A stretch of DNA of 64,000 nucleotides from Stenocarpella maydis (taxonomy: Eukaryota > Ascomycota > Sordariomycetes > Diaporthales > Diaporthaceae): NCBI GenBank assembly GCA_002270565.1, contig NQMI01000184.1, forward strand, positions 1-64,000. The letters are read 5' to 3'. This document shows, piece by piece, positions 44,041 to 56,200 of the stretch; within the stretch, counting starts at the first letter, position 1; every line of letters begins with the position of its first letter. Position numbers and translations under genes: made by a program. Under the pieces are notes generated by a model. The model was not told the DNA's origin, ran no database searches, and saw nothing but the letters and a program-made list of their open reading frames with translations.

Positions 44041-45048
44041 ATGGACGAAGTCCAAGCCGTTCGAGTGTACTCCCTGGGTACGACCCAGTTCGACCAGAGG
44101 CACAATCCGATTCCTAGGCCCAACCACAGATGGCCGCCCGGCATATTTGAACTTCAAAAAGGGCGGCGAACACCAGACAAACATCGGTCAAAGTGTGGAG
44201 TGTATCTTCGATGTCACAGACCTTCGACACTTTGAGCCGAGGACAACGCTGTCATATTAAGGGGTTGAGTGGGTCCATATGCCGTCCTGCGTATCCGAGG
44301 ATCGCTTGCTACAAGCCAACCCAGAAAGCACAGATGCGTTTATCCGTGAGGAGTATTTCCAAGAGTGTGCAGACATAGTGCGTGAAAGAACGAGCGCGGT
44401 GCGAGTGATTCTATACAACTATCGTCATCGGCGTATTGAAGTGGTAGGAGCCTTTTGTAACCCGGGCACTTGTTCCATTTCATAATCTGAATTCTTCTCT
44501 TTCAATGAATATATTATTACAGCTTTTATTAACTATTCCGGTGGTAGGGTATCAACGTTCATGATCCGTATAAGTTCTCCAGCAAGCCTCTCCCAAACTT
44601 TCACATGGATAACGACGCCGGAACAGCGGAGGTAAATTTACGACGCATTCTGGGGGACCAAGAGGCCGAGCGCTGGCTGTGTCGTCGGTGGGCAATTTTC
44701 AACCTATGGCGACCGGTGGGTGACGTCCGCCAGTGGCCTCTGGCTTTGGTGGATGCCCGCACGGTAGTGCTCGGGCAGGATACGAGCCCGATTTTCACCT
44801 TGAACAACTACAAGACTCACTTCACCGCCCTCATTCCACAAGCACACTACAATTTCTACTATGTCAGTAATCTAGCACCTGACGAGGCCTTGCTCTTTAT
44901 GGATTATGATTCGCGACAGAATGAAAAGGGTGGCGGCGAGCGAAACACAGCAGGCATCGGAAATGGAGCTTTCGAGGATCACAATGCACCTGTGAAGTCC
45001 CTACGGCGTCGATCTATTGAGGTCCGGTCATTAGTTCTGTACGAGTAG
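44041..45048 (+). pseudogene. AsaB/CmcJ-like (GA4 desaturase family) gene with in-frame stop
   Basis: A frame starting within RGTIRFLGPTTDGRPAYLNF, FKKGGEHQTNIGQSVECIFD and VTDLRHFEPRTTLSY meets TAA at 44258-44260, then continues as GVEWVHMPS, DAFIREEYFQECADIV, VILYNYRHRRIEV. A probable intron 44444-44547 (GTAGGA to GGTAG) joins GINVHDPYKF, NFHMDNDAGTAEVNLRRILG, IFNLWRPVGDVRQWPLALVD, YYVSNLAPDEALLFMDYDSR and RRRSIEVRSLVLYE. These blocks match fungal AsaB-like hydroxylase/desaturases found in secondary-metabolite clusters. The TAA sits where CAA is expected, a CpA-to-TpA change. The ATG at 44041 is in a different frame from the rest, so the 5' end is either shifted by one base or lies elsewhere. 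The usual His of the VHVDQ-like motif is present (FHMDND), but the protein cannot be made whole. Confidence 0.75.
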
Positions 45049-46423
45049 GAAATCAATAAAGATGAGCACAGAAGCATCCACTCAAGGGCCCGCAAAGCCG
45101 TCGAACATTAGCCGAACGGCAGTCTCAAGTTTCAAGTCTTATACGTCTCTGGAAACCCTAGGGATTCTAGACTCACGCAAGATTATAAGGCACCATCAGG
45201 GAGATAGCTGCCGAATTCGTCACGCCAAAACACATAAAAACAAAAATTACGGGACCTTTTGTAATAAATATTTAGGAGCACCTTCGTTAATACTTTAGTA
45301 GGCCCCAGCCCCTTGCACGAGGCGGTGAAAAGATAGAGGTAATCCTCAACCAACAGATCAGCCCTCAGGCACCATACACCCCTCCCTGATCCCAATTGAT
45401 TGGCTGATCTCTCGGGACTACCCACAGAAGAGATCCCCCCCTCCCAAAGCGCGTCGGCCGCCAAAACGCCCCAGCACGAGATGAGCATCCAGCTCCGCAC
45501 CCACAGGGTGACAAGACGCGGCACTCGAGCCGTGTGTCAGCGCTGCAGCCTCCCTCGAGGGCGGCGTGCCCCAGGTCAATGAAGAGAGCAACCATGCCTT
45601 TCCTCTCCTCCAGAATCGCCCTCGGGTAACCTCGCCCGTGCCGGCCGTCCAGGCCGCAGATGCGCTGCGTGCCTCCTTTACAAGCATGGCGGGCACCAAC
45701 CTCTACCACCAGTTCCTGGATAGCACGATGGACGTTGCCCCGGACAAGGTCCGTGTCATCACGGCCCAGGCGGTCACCATACCAGTTTTCATTACCACAA
45801 TAAGCCTAATAATCAGCAGCCCACAATTGGTTATGGCTACTACTATTACAGTCTTTATATATATACCCAGCATACTCACTATTCACGGTACAGAACATCT
45901 AGAACGCTAACTAATTCTCAGCTTGTAGCGTCCGCAGGGGAGCACTCTAGAAGAGAGATTAAAGCTGGTAGCCAATGCCAGCTATAAGACGGTAGTATGC
46001 AGCATCTGAAGACAAAAGAGTCACAAACCTAAGGATAATATATTAGTTGGTTAAGCCTATATAAAAGCTAATAGTTATAAGATGACCAAGGTTAAAGAGA
46101 CATAGCATGTTACATAGTGAAAGGATTTTTTTGGCGCGTTGTACTTCATTGAATATGATATTCCGTGGCTGCTTGCTTACCTAATCATACTTGCACTCAC
46201 TAATAAGCCTCCCAGAACGCACTTCTAACTTGCATCATGCTCTCAGAGAATTCGTCCTGCTCAGGATGAACATACTATGAGACGAAACATACTTTCAAAC
46301 AAGTAAATTTGTTGCACAAGGAACGTAGTTGACTTGTCCAGGAGCAGTAGAGACAAAAGGGGTTATAGAGGGGGCAGTACACAGTTGATAAAGGAATCTG
46401 ATGCCACTAAAAACCATATACTA
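45049..46423. other. Gene-poor stretch, AT-rich after about 45800
   Basis: A coding-like run (ADALRASFTSMAGTNLYHQF, then LDSTMDVAPDKVRVITAQAV) lies at about 45650-45785 on the plus strand and stops making sense at a sharp change to AT-rich sequence near 45800. It may be a gene fragment cut by a repeat. Family not recognised. 45800-46140 is AT-rich repeat-like sequence. Confidence 0.35.
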
Positions 46424-46431
46424 TAAAATAG

Positions 46432-47108
46432 GAGATCGGAGATTCGCACAGAAGAAAACGGAGGGTACACAGGTACACTTTTGACCCATGCGCTGCAGCC
46501 AATCAGAGCGCCCCATTCAACCGCACTTGGCCACCCACACCACCCACACCAGTGCTTTTTATCCATGACGAGACCCTCCAGTCCCTTGACCAAGAGGACT
46601 CCCGTAGCAGCAAGAACCAGCGAGAAGCAGTCCGACGGGATAAGCAGTTGGAGGCAGGGCTCACGAAGCCAGCTACTCGTTAGCTTCCGAAGCGCCGTTC
46701 TGCAGTTGCAGCCTCGCCAGCGGCGACGACCGCAACACCCGAGCCAGCAGCTAAGAAGCGCCGTACGAGGGCTCGTGAGATGGTCAACCAGTTGCCACGG
46801 GTAGATCTGGCTGTGGAGGACCTCGTCGGCGACGAGAAGGACACCCAGGAGGAGATTCAGGTGCTCGGATCGGTTAAGGAACGCCCCATCAGACGAGGAA
46901 AGAAGTAGCAAAACACCAGGGCAGAAGAAACGATAGGGGTAAGCCGAAGCGACGATAGTGGCATACGTGCAGCGATAGATATGTGTAGTTAATGACTGTG
47001 TATTGTTGTTTTGTATGGCGAATGGGTGGTGTAAAAAAACGTTGGCGCACAGGGGGTGCACTCGTACCTGTGTACCCTCCGTTTTCTTCTGTGCGAATCT
47101 CCGATCTC
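46432..47108. mobile_element. Non-autonomous DNA transposon, 677 bp, hAT-like by target duplication
   Basis: Perfect 45-bp terminal inverted repeats lie at 46432-46476 and 47064-47108; each begins GAGATCGGAGATTCGC when read inward. They are flanked by an exact 8-bp direct duplication TAAAATAG (46424-46431 and 47109-47116), the hallmark of hAT-type integration. The interior has no intact transposase. On the plus strand it keeps decayed coding text (LFIHDETLQSLDQEDSRSS; AKKRRTRAREMVNQLPRVDL; GSVKERPIRRGKK then stop at about 46907), plausibly the C-terminal end of a transposase, so this would be an internal-deletion derivative. Perfect TIRs and duplication imply recent insertion. Confidence 0.9.
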
Positions 47109-47116
47109 TAAAATAG

Positions 47117-48664
47117 ACCGCGGACCGCTAGTTTAATTGCCAGCCCTAGACTAATCGTCAATCTCTATCGGTCAAGGGGTCAGCGGAGCGGGACGTAGAT
47201 CGAAGCTTACGTACCTTAGGCGAAGGGGCTACGGCGAAGGGGGCCCGACGAAGAGGGCCTGGATAAAGAGGGTGGCAAAGGGCAGCGACAGAGGGCGGTA
47301 ATGAAGAGCTTACCTAAGTAATTAGCTCCACTTTTAACAACAGCTAAATATTTCTAGAGGTATATCTGAACTAATCAATCTAGCTTTAAGAATCCTTAAT
47401 GGACTAATCTACGTTGAGATAACTTTCGGATATTAAGCTGGTTAAGAACGCTACACGGGCCGCGGATCTTGCAAGCTCGATCCACGTCCCGCTCTACTGA
47501 ATCATCACAATCTATACGTTATTCTGAACAGACGCTGTCAATTTGGATCCTCGATATCGATTGATCAAATTCAATGGTTTGATGAAATATACCTAACTTT
47601 TCCGACTGCCCCTCCCAAACCACGGCCCCCCTTCAAAAAAAAGGAAATTCCATCTAAATGAAGTCCACCCCAATTACTTTCCACCTGAAAATAAACCCGG
47701 CACACACCATCCGACCTTCTATTCCCCTCGAGTGTTCCCAATACACTGTCTTTGTGCACCCGGTGTTCCCAGAGGTCAAATTGAAACGCCGAACCAACCC
47801 ATGCAAGAGAAACCAACCGAGAACCGAAGGCACACTTTTGCCAGACAGCGTCTCAAGGAGTAAGTGACTAGGGATAGCCAGCAAGATAAGTCCAGTCGTG
47901 CAGACTAGGGACAGAGAAGGGGGCAAGATGCTGGACAGGGTTTCTTAGAAGGGCGGAAGAGACTTCGTGCATTAATTTTGCAGGTTCACGCTGAATTGCT
48001 TTCTGCCCTCTGTAGAAGCCAACCTCGAGTGAACAACAAAAGCCCCGTCCCAACCAGCAGTTCCATAAACCCCAAGTGGCCACACAGTGCTTGCTGGCTT
48101 GTACAGATAATGCCTTTCCCCCTCCGGCCCCGTCAAAACCCAGTCACCAGAACCAACTGACACGCTATCAAAGCTGGATGGCTCCAGATGCAGCAAGCGA
48201 TCGAGAGAGTAGAATGCGGCAATGAGGAAAGCAAAAGGACCTCGAAAACAGTAAACCGTAGGTGTGATGAACTCCCTGAACTCCGATTTTTTGTTGAACC
48301 GTTACACCCCGACCTGAAAACACCCCCGCAATATTATTCCCTTTTCCCTCTCGAAATCAAAATTTGCGCCCCATCCGTCGTATGCTCGGGGACCTCATTC
48401 ATTTATCCCGCAAAAGTGTCCGCCCGCTGGAATTCCCGGACGCCGTGAAACCGAAAATATGCTGCAAGACAATCAAGAAAGAGAGGGGTTGTTGGTATGC
48501 AACCCATGTATAGATGTCGGCAGTAGTGGCGTGCCCCACTCGAGATTCCTCAGAGCGGTGGTGGCTCATGTTCATAATGAGCCAGTGCTCGCCAACACGC
48601 ACTGAGTAGACTCTCAGGCCGTGTCGCACAAGTGTACACGTGGATATGCCCTGGTCTTCACCCG
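47117..48664. other. Intergenic, no gene seen
   Basis: The 47220-47290 stretch has purine-rich GAAGGGG/GAGGGC runs; the remainder is mixed. It would hold the 3' UTR of the minus-strand PP1-subunit gene near its right end. Open stretches of 60-90 codons are antisense pairs without motifs. Confidence 0.4.
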
Positions 48665-51211
48665 CTAATTGCCCCTAATAGCTGTTGCAGAATGAGCGTC
48701 GGGTCCGGCGAACGGGAATCGATCGTGCATGTAACTCGCTAACTCATCTGGCGACGTACCGGTGAAGGGTTGGAACCCACCTACCATGGACGACGGCGAA
48801 GCCGTTCGTCCGGTGGACTGGCCCATCACCGGAGGCGAGGATCGTGGTTGCGTGTTGGAAGAGCTGTCGTCCTGGACGATGGTATTGCCGAGAGGTGAGA
48901 TGTTAGGAGATGCCCCCACGGTAGGGAGCACCGCCGAGGATTGGAAGTAGGGGTTTGGGTCAGAGGTCGCCCATTGTCTCTGGGAGCCACGCCCACGCGG
49001 CTGCGAGCCAAAGGCAAGAGGACTTGCGCTGCTGCTGCTTCCGCTGCTGTTCAGCCCACGACCCAACGCATCGTCGGCCCCATCGAATTTCCCGCCTCCC
49101 ATAGTACCGTCCCTCATCTGAGGGCTTGACTGCTTCGATCCAAACTGCAAATCAAACAACTGTTAGTACTGGGGTCGTTTCTGTTGACGGTCCGGCGCCG
49201 GGGGTCGCTCAGGAGCTCGAGAGCAGACATCATATCCATGGGTACGTACAAAGCAGTATTTGTTGACAATTTCCTCGTATGATGACGACGCAATGCTCGT
49301 TGCCCCAGGGGACCCGGTGCCAGGAACGGCCGGCAGTGCGCTCTTTGCATAGGCCAAGGTTTTGTTCGCGGCGGTGGGCTGCTGTTCCTGGGAGAGCGGC
49401 CTTCCCATGTTGGCCGTCGCCAGAGACGGGGTCTTACGGTTAGACTTCATCTGTAAGGTATCCGGCCTGGTCATGGAATCCTTTGCGGCCTGCATCGCAG
49501 CCGAGAGGGAGGCGCCAAAGTCGTATCTGTTTGAGAAGGCCTGTCCGCTTGGTGCGGACAGCCGGTTCGATAGGTTATCGCTCGGAATGCTGGTGGTGGA
49601 TTTGGAGCTCTTCAGCCGCAGCGCAGGGCCGGGCTCGCCCAGGTACTCGTGGATCGACTGCTCAAAGTTGACCTTGGTGTTGCCACCAAAGTCGTCGAAG
49701 CCAACAGGCATTGACTTGGGGCGTGGGGCTGTGGATGGGTTTGACCTTCGGTTGCTCCTGGGAAGGGGCTGGGCCGGCCTGTTGGCAGCCCCGATAGGAC
49801 CCTTCTTACCGTTCTGGGGCAACATCTTCTTGCGGAAGTCGACCTGGAAGTTAGGACCGCTGTTGTTGTCCCAGTGTTCCTGACCGTTGGCGGTGTACCT
49901 GATTGCAAAGTACAGAGTCTTGGACTCAAGGTTTGCCAGGTCCGCCAGCTTGATGCTGAAGTTGAACCTGTCGTGGCCGATCTCACCAAACCTAGGCGTA
50001 ACCTCAGCCACGTAATCGGCACTGACCTCTGACGTTGTCTTCCAGTAGTCACAGGTAAATCGACAGACAACCGACTTCTGGAAGGAAATGTTGGCCACAA
50101 CCACCGACCCGATCAAGAACTTGTGGTCGTTGGAGAGCCAGACCCGCTCGAGGCGTACTGGCTGAGATTTCCTGGCAGGGTTATCAGAGGGGAAGTTGCT
50201 AATCACCATCTCCCACTCGAACGGAGGGGATCGGGCACCGTGCTTGTCCTCATTGCCGAATGGGTACTCGGTATCACTATCGTAGTTGTCGACTGGCGAT
50301 GAGCCTGCACTGACAGCCAGTGGTCGGTCGACTTGGAGGAAATGGCGGACGTGCTCGAGGTGAGAGTCAAAGTGGACGGCCTTGGAGAAGGTCGGGGTGC
50401 CAGGCATGCTGGACGGGCGGCGGCGGGAGGCGGGTCGGAGGGCCGGACGCACAAGCTCACCAGACTTCTTGCGCAGCATCTGGGGCCTGGGGAGGCGCTC
50501 GTCTTCCTCGTCATCCGAGTTTGCTACCGAGGCCGAGGCGGATTTGGACACGTCTGGCATTGTCATGGACCGGTTGTGCGAGGTCCTCCGGGCATGAGCA
50601 AGGTCCTCCAACGAGCTTGCACTAAAGCTGTGGTGCACCCCCTCGGCCATCTTCTGAGCCTGTGACTGGAGGACAAGCAGGTCACCCGCATCCACCACGT
50701 CCTCGGTCTTGTTGGGAGAACCCTCGCGATGTTGTGGGATCTGGCTGATTGCGTCATGCAATTTCTTAAGGGTCTCGACGCGGCGGCCGCGAAGTTGAGG
50801 GAGGTCGTCATCGTCACTGGAGGCGGATGACTCGGGTGGGGAGATGACGGCGCCGGTGGGCATGCTCTGGCCGTCAGTAACAGGCGGTGGCGACTGGCGG
50901 ACAGTATGGCTGAACATGCCCTTCAGGTCGGCCACGGTGGCCTCGGGTGAAAGCTGGTTTATTGGGACATGGCTGGCTCCCACGGCAGAGGGTGTCCTCC
51001 GGTGCTTGGTCAAGTATGAAGCGGAACGGGGGAGGACGGGACGAGAGCCACCGGGCGATGCCTGCAGAGAGGGCCGGCGGCTGGTGTCTGGCGTTGTGGG
51101 AGCTGACGAGGCAGGAGACTTGCTAGGGGGCGTGTAAGGCATCCCAGCGGCTGGGTTATCGAGTGGGAAATTCCTGGAAGTATGAGATAAAGGCTGGGAC
51201 AGTGCAAGCAT
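48665..51211 (-). CDS. CBM21 protein phosphatase 1 regulatory (glycogen-targeting) subunit, GAC1-like
   Basis: Two exons, 51211-49250 and 49144-48665, are joined in phase 0 over a 105-nt intron (GTACGT donor, TACTAAC branch, TTGCAG acceptor) and encode 813 residues. The N-terminus is Ser/Pro-rich and disordered. KAVHF at 277-281 is a good RVxF-type PP1-docking motif. The CBM21 domain spans about 332-461 (FEWEMVISNFPSD..., VRLERVWLSNDHKFLIGSVV, VVCRFTCDYWKTTSEVSADY, FNFSIKLADL, LYFAIRYTANGQEHWDNNSG, NFQVDFRKK), with the WDNN sugar-binding motif intact. The C-terminal 350 residues are low-complexity. Family members bring the PP1 catalytic subunit to glycogen and activate glycogen synthase. Translation may start at 51211 or at Met24 (51142, MPYTPPSKSPASSAPTTP), a start I find more family-like. 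The upstream region is long and skewed to purines on the plus strand. Confidence 0.9.
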
Positions 51212-53200
51212 CTGGGGAGCGGAGTGCTTTGGTGCTACAGCTGATCAACGCAGCAAAGCGGATCTGGGTAGATAAGAAAACGGGTCAGTCGAATAATTCT
51301 GTTAAAATGTAAAGCAGGCAACTCAGGATGGGTATGATTAAAAGGTTGGGAAAAGTCGACGGCTGTGTCGAATGGCGTTGCACCGGACTGAACTAGGTGC
51401 TGTAGCCAGGGAAGCCAACCGACACCAGCCAGAGCTGGTTCCGAAGTGACACACGTCTTCGGGCAACAGAGGGGAAAGATAAACTCACCAGGCAGTAAGC
51501 AGACTGTCTCGGCAGGAGCGGGTGAGATGATAAAGAGTGCGCAGGCAATATTCCAGCAACTGAGCAGCCTTCCGGAAGTGGCGGTGAAGAGTGCGATAAC
51601 CACAAGATTAATGGGCCAACTTGTCTCGATCGTCGGTGGACGAGAGTTCGAGTAGGAGTGTGTTGGCTGGGTGAGAGCGACGTCCGCGGGGGCGGCTGCG
51701 AAGTGGCGCTGGCGACGGGTGAGGAAATGTCGTAGCGGGTGTGCCCTGATCTTTCCTTCCTTTATTATGGCGTTTGAACTTTGACCTCCGTCGTCCGTTT
51801 CCCTCTGGCAAATGTAGATCGGCACGGCAAAGAAGCGACTTGAGACAGACAGATCAGGTCGGTAAGGAGAAGCAGATTCGTACACGAGGCTGATCCTTCA
51901 GTCGACGAGGTGTTAGTCGCGATGTTTGACACAACAGCTAGGCAGAGACATGAAGATGATGCGGGATCGGGGCAGGAGAAGCCGTTTGCATCTATCTCTA
52001 TCTGGTCTGCCAGTCGGTCCAGTTGGGTGCGTGTGCGTGTGCGTGTGCGTGGGAGGATAGGATAGGCGAGGAATATGAGCCAAAGAGAACCTGGGTTGGA
52101 AGAAACGTGGGTGTGTGCGGAAGCGGCCTGGTTTTGAATGGAGGAATGCTGGCTCGGGACGGGAGTGCGTGGGTGTGGCTGTGGGTGTGGGTGTATTGTA
52201 TGTGCGGCAGTGCGGCAGGGAGAGATTGGTTTGGATGGTGTGGGAGGGAGTGGGAGGAAGAACGGTCAAGGGTAAAAAGTAGGTGGACAAGGCAAAAAAA
52301 GGTGGTGTTGGTGGATGGGAGGAGAGTAGTGTGGAGGTAGGGGTTGTGGTCGTGTCTAGTCGTCCAAGGCCAACAAAACCAGAGCTCGCTGGCAATCGCC
52401 CAACACCTCCCCACCACACACCAACATCACACCAGACTGAACGAACAGCCACGAAAAAAACTCGAAGAGCCCAGCGAGTCCTAGCTTGGCATAGGGCACC
52501 ACGCCCCAAAAGCAGGCCGGTCCAGGCCGGCGAGAAGCGGGCGAGACCAAGACAAGACCAGGTAAAGATTGAAGGCAATGCACGGTAGTCGCTTAGATAG
52601 ACGGAGGCAGATAGATGATAGATGGTGGTGCCATACCAGCGCCACCAGATGCCATGACAGTCACAAATCACTCACCGATATGATGTGGGACAATGGATGC
52701 ACCGTGTGGGAGATGCGTGGAATGGTGGAAACACGCCTTGGGAGGTAACGGGAGAAAAGAGGCGCGAGGGATAATAATCAGCTCGTGGGCTCAGGAGAGG
52801 AGGAAGATGAGGAGGAGGAGGAGGAGGAAGAGGATGTAGGAACTGGAAACAAACTCAAGAGTATGTGGTGAGAATGGGAAGGAGAAGGAGGAGGAGAGGC
52901 TACACATAATATTTGGTGGTGGTGCGGCGGGTTTCACGGGATGGTACTTGGGTATGGGCATGGGTACATGGGTACAGGGTTACAGGGTTACAGGGCTACA
53001 AGGATACGCTATACTAGGATACAAGGAGAAGTGACAGGGGTGGCCAGGGTGGTAGTGGGGCAGGGGTAGGGGTAGGGGCACAAGGGGGCAAGGGTATGAG
53101 TAGGTGGTGTGGGTTGCACGGCACAGACATGGTACGTACGTGCCCTCTGAGCGGAAAGCAACAGGGCAGCACTGTACGTATATCATGTACTACTATGTAG
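51212..53200. promoter_or_regulatory. Long upstream region of the PP1-subunit gene, pyrimidine-rich on its sense strand
   Basis: On the minus strand the region is pyrimidine-rich with many CACACG/CTCC runs (for example GCGTGT repeats at 52027-52050, GGA/GAG repeats at 52795-52835 on the plus strand). Open stretches up to 250 codons here reflect this composition (Pro/Ser/Thr/His-rich) and are not supported as genes. Such regions are typical 5' UTR/promoter DNA of fungal regulatory genes; untranslated exons are possible. Confidence 0.35.
53057..53078 (+). other. G-quadruplex motif
   Basis: Four GGGG tracts are separated by two-base loops (CA, TA, TA), a strong G4-forming motif on the plus strand, within a longer G-rich stretch 53030-53100. 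A role in transcription of a nearby gene is only a suggestion. Confidence 0.6.
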
Positions 53201-56200
53201 AGTAGCACTTGAGATGGACGTGATGCGTTTCTCATGTCTCTGGGCGCTCGCCCCAGGCCTATGCCATTGCTTGGTGCTGCCCCGAGAGCTGCTGGCAGAA
53301 CACGGAGTTGCGGCAGCGTATGATGAGGGACAAGGCCTTGGGGTACCTCTGCGGTACGGGTACACGCTACTGCCTGTACAGTTGGTTGCAAATGACAGAG
53401 AGAGACAAAAAAATGGGACTTGGGGGAAGAAACTGGAGAGAGCGAGGAGAGAAGGCGGAGGGTGTCTGGAGCAACGACGAGGATTTGTGCGGAGAGAAGT
53501 GGAAAAGGCACACACAGAGAGAGAGAGAGGGAGTGCAAGAACAGGCAGGGAACAGGGGAGCTTGGCCGGATCCGACAGGGGTGCCTGGAGACATTTTGGG
53601 GGAAAGGAATGAGACTGAAAATTCAGCGGCACTGTGCACGAACCTTAATTTCTCTCCTTCCTTCTTCCTTCCTGCTCTGGCTGGTGTGGTGCAGAGGGGA
53701 ATGCACGGGGGTTCTCCTATGATACGACCATAGCAGATTAACCTCGACATACAGATCGATATGAGATGACATCCGTCCTTCTATCCTCCGTACTCTCTCA
53801 ATCATCATCACGACCTTGAGTCATTGATACCTCTGGAATGACTGACCCGACCATAGCCAGGCTGCTCGGCTGCACCTTCTACTCTTGCTATTCTCTTCTG
53901 CCGTTGTTGGGCCTTCTGGCGATGATTCAGAGACGAAGAGAGACGGACTGGTCCATTGAAGACTGACTGACCTGGGACCTGCGGTGCAGTTGAGACTTTC
54001 CAGGCCAAAACTCCGCCACGGCCTCCTTTCTCATTTCTCCATCGGAGAGGACAACCTTGAACCAGCCCGTGGGACGCAGGCCCTATAGATAGATAACAAT
54101 TCAAGGGTCCTATTTTTTTGGTCTTTTTTTTCTCTTTCCTTTCCTTTCTAAAACATGGGGGTTGGTGAATTGGCTGGACCTGACCTGACTGAACTGACTA
54201 GTGGCCGGACAGAAGCAGCTGAGATTGTCAGGCTGGAGTGCATACGTACAGTATCAGGAGCATCCGTGTGCTGTCTGTGTCGTAAGTTAGTTGCTGACCG
54301 CTTGGGTGAAGATCACGTATTGTGCTTTGTCAGTAATGGGGACTTTTTTTTACTTTCTTTCTTGGTGCGCGAGTATGTGCGCTATCTACCACGCATGGCT
54401 GGTATGGCTTGTGTATGGCTCTTGTATGGTATCCATGTGTACCCTTTGTTCTCCCCACCAGAACCGAACAAATCCGTCTTGCACTGAGCGCGTGGGGGCC
54501 CAGGCGCCTGGGCTTCCAGGCCGGGCAGGGTTGGCACAGGGCTTGGGTGAGGTCACTCGTTCAGCCTACGAGGCCATCTCACGATCCATCATTGTCCGGA
54601 CCACACCGTGCCCGTTCGGTACCATGTATACATATATACCTAGTATAGGTATTAAGGATTGTGAAAACTCGCCTACTCTAGTCTCGGTTTACGCGAGGCC
54701 TTGTCCATCTAGAAAATGACGTCGTTAATCAGTGTCGTCAGTCTCACTGAGCACTCGATGGTCTTTGCTTTGCTTTTCTTTCTTTGATGTTGTTGTTTCA
54801 ATTGTGTTGTTATTATTCCTTGCTCCTTAACTCCTTGGTCTTTGCTCCCAGTACCGAGTATAATCCATCAGCCAATAATCCAATGCATCCTGTGAGGCAG
54901 GGCTGCTGCCCTGGCTGCCCTGCCCTGGGTGCCCTGTTGGTGCCCTGTTCGAGACTGGCCTGCCCCACAACAGGCCAATTGGCACCTGCCGCTGCCAATA
55001 GCTGAGCAGTCGCAAGTTGCAGCCGGCACGAGTCGCAGCAGACAAAGCCACCGTCACACCTGCCACACAATGTCCCCGGACTCTCGTCATTCGCCAATTC
55101 CTTCCAAGACAAACACCTCCCGATGCCCGATCCCAAGCTTCCTCCCAGACAATCCTTCTGACAGTCTCGGTCTCTCTGTCTCTGCCTCTGCCTCCTTTTG
55201 TTGTCTCTACGTACATCTGATCCCTGGCAGATGGTCGGAAATATCATCGCATTCGGCCATCGTCCCACGCGTTTCTGTCTGTCAGTCAGTCACATGGGAC
55301 GACAGCTCATCGCACCCACTCTCTCGCCTGCTGCGCTGTCGCCTGTCCATTTGGGCCCCCTTCTTCCCCAGTCCACCCACAGCACGTTTCCCCAGGACCC
55401 CTCTCATGCGTGCTCGTGAGCCAACCAGACCGGGACACACAAAACAATCCCACTCTAATAAATTTGTTTTTTTCGAGGATCCGACTTTGTCATCAACATC
55501 GGGCTCCCGTTAGGGTGGGTGCTCCAGGGCAGGGCAGAGCAGGCCAGGCCAGGGCGATGCATGGAACCTGTTTCATCCGTCGCACAGCTCAGCGCACCAC
55601 AGCAGGGACATCGTCTTTGTGATACACACATGCTCTTCTGCATACGGAGCAGTACCACTGGCGTGGCCATTCACGTATTCTCCACCACGCCACACCCAAG
55701 AGCCTCCAAAAAAAAAAAAAAAAGCGTGCTCGCCGATCCTCACGACTCGTCTTGTCCCGACCTCACCTCTCACTCTCAGCCTTCAGCCTCAAATCGACTA
55801 CATGCCATCCAGACATCCAGCCAGCCTGTCCATCTGCGGGCCAAAGGTACGGCTCGCATCAAGCCACGCCACCTTTGGTCTCCTTGTTACCTGCTCAGGC
55901 CTGTCAGGTCCGACCAGCTGGAATACCGACTGTGACACTAGGCGCTAGGCAGCTCTGCCGCTCAAGAGTTGGACCACCGTAGGATTGCGGCGCGGTGCAC
56001 GGTCTGCGGCCACCACCGCCCATCCCACATCAGCCAATTTTATCTCCAGCTCGTCCCCAAATAGAGCAGCGCACCAGGGTGGGGTGGGGGTGAACCAGTT
56101 GGCCGGCTAGCCCACATCTGGTAGCATCCCCCAGCCAAGGGGCTATGACTCTTGGAACTCTCATCCCAGGCCCGACAAGGCCCAGCAGAGATAACCACCA

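Noticed and set aside
27761..45048. A secondary-metabolite gene cluster (GT90, dehydrogenase, AsaB-like)
   Set aside because: There is no backbone synthase, transporter or pathway regulator, and two of the three candidate tailoring genes are broken; co-location is not evidence of a pathway.
46363..47061. Minus-strand open frame of 232 codons
   Set aside because: It spans the left TIR and interior of the transposon, lacks motifs, and the plus strand carries the more credible transposase remnant.
51235..52671. Minus-strand open frames of 216 and 252 codons upstream of the PP1 subunit
   Set aside because: Pyrimidine-rich promoter/5' UTR composition explains the lack of stops; the text is low-complexity Pro/Ser/Thr/His without a domain.
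52975..52996. GGGTTACA tandem words suggesting a telomere-like repeat
   Set aside because: They do not match the TTAGGG unit, have only about three copies, and lie internal to gene-bearing sequence.
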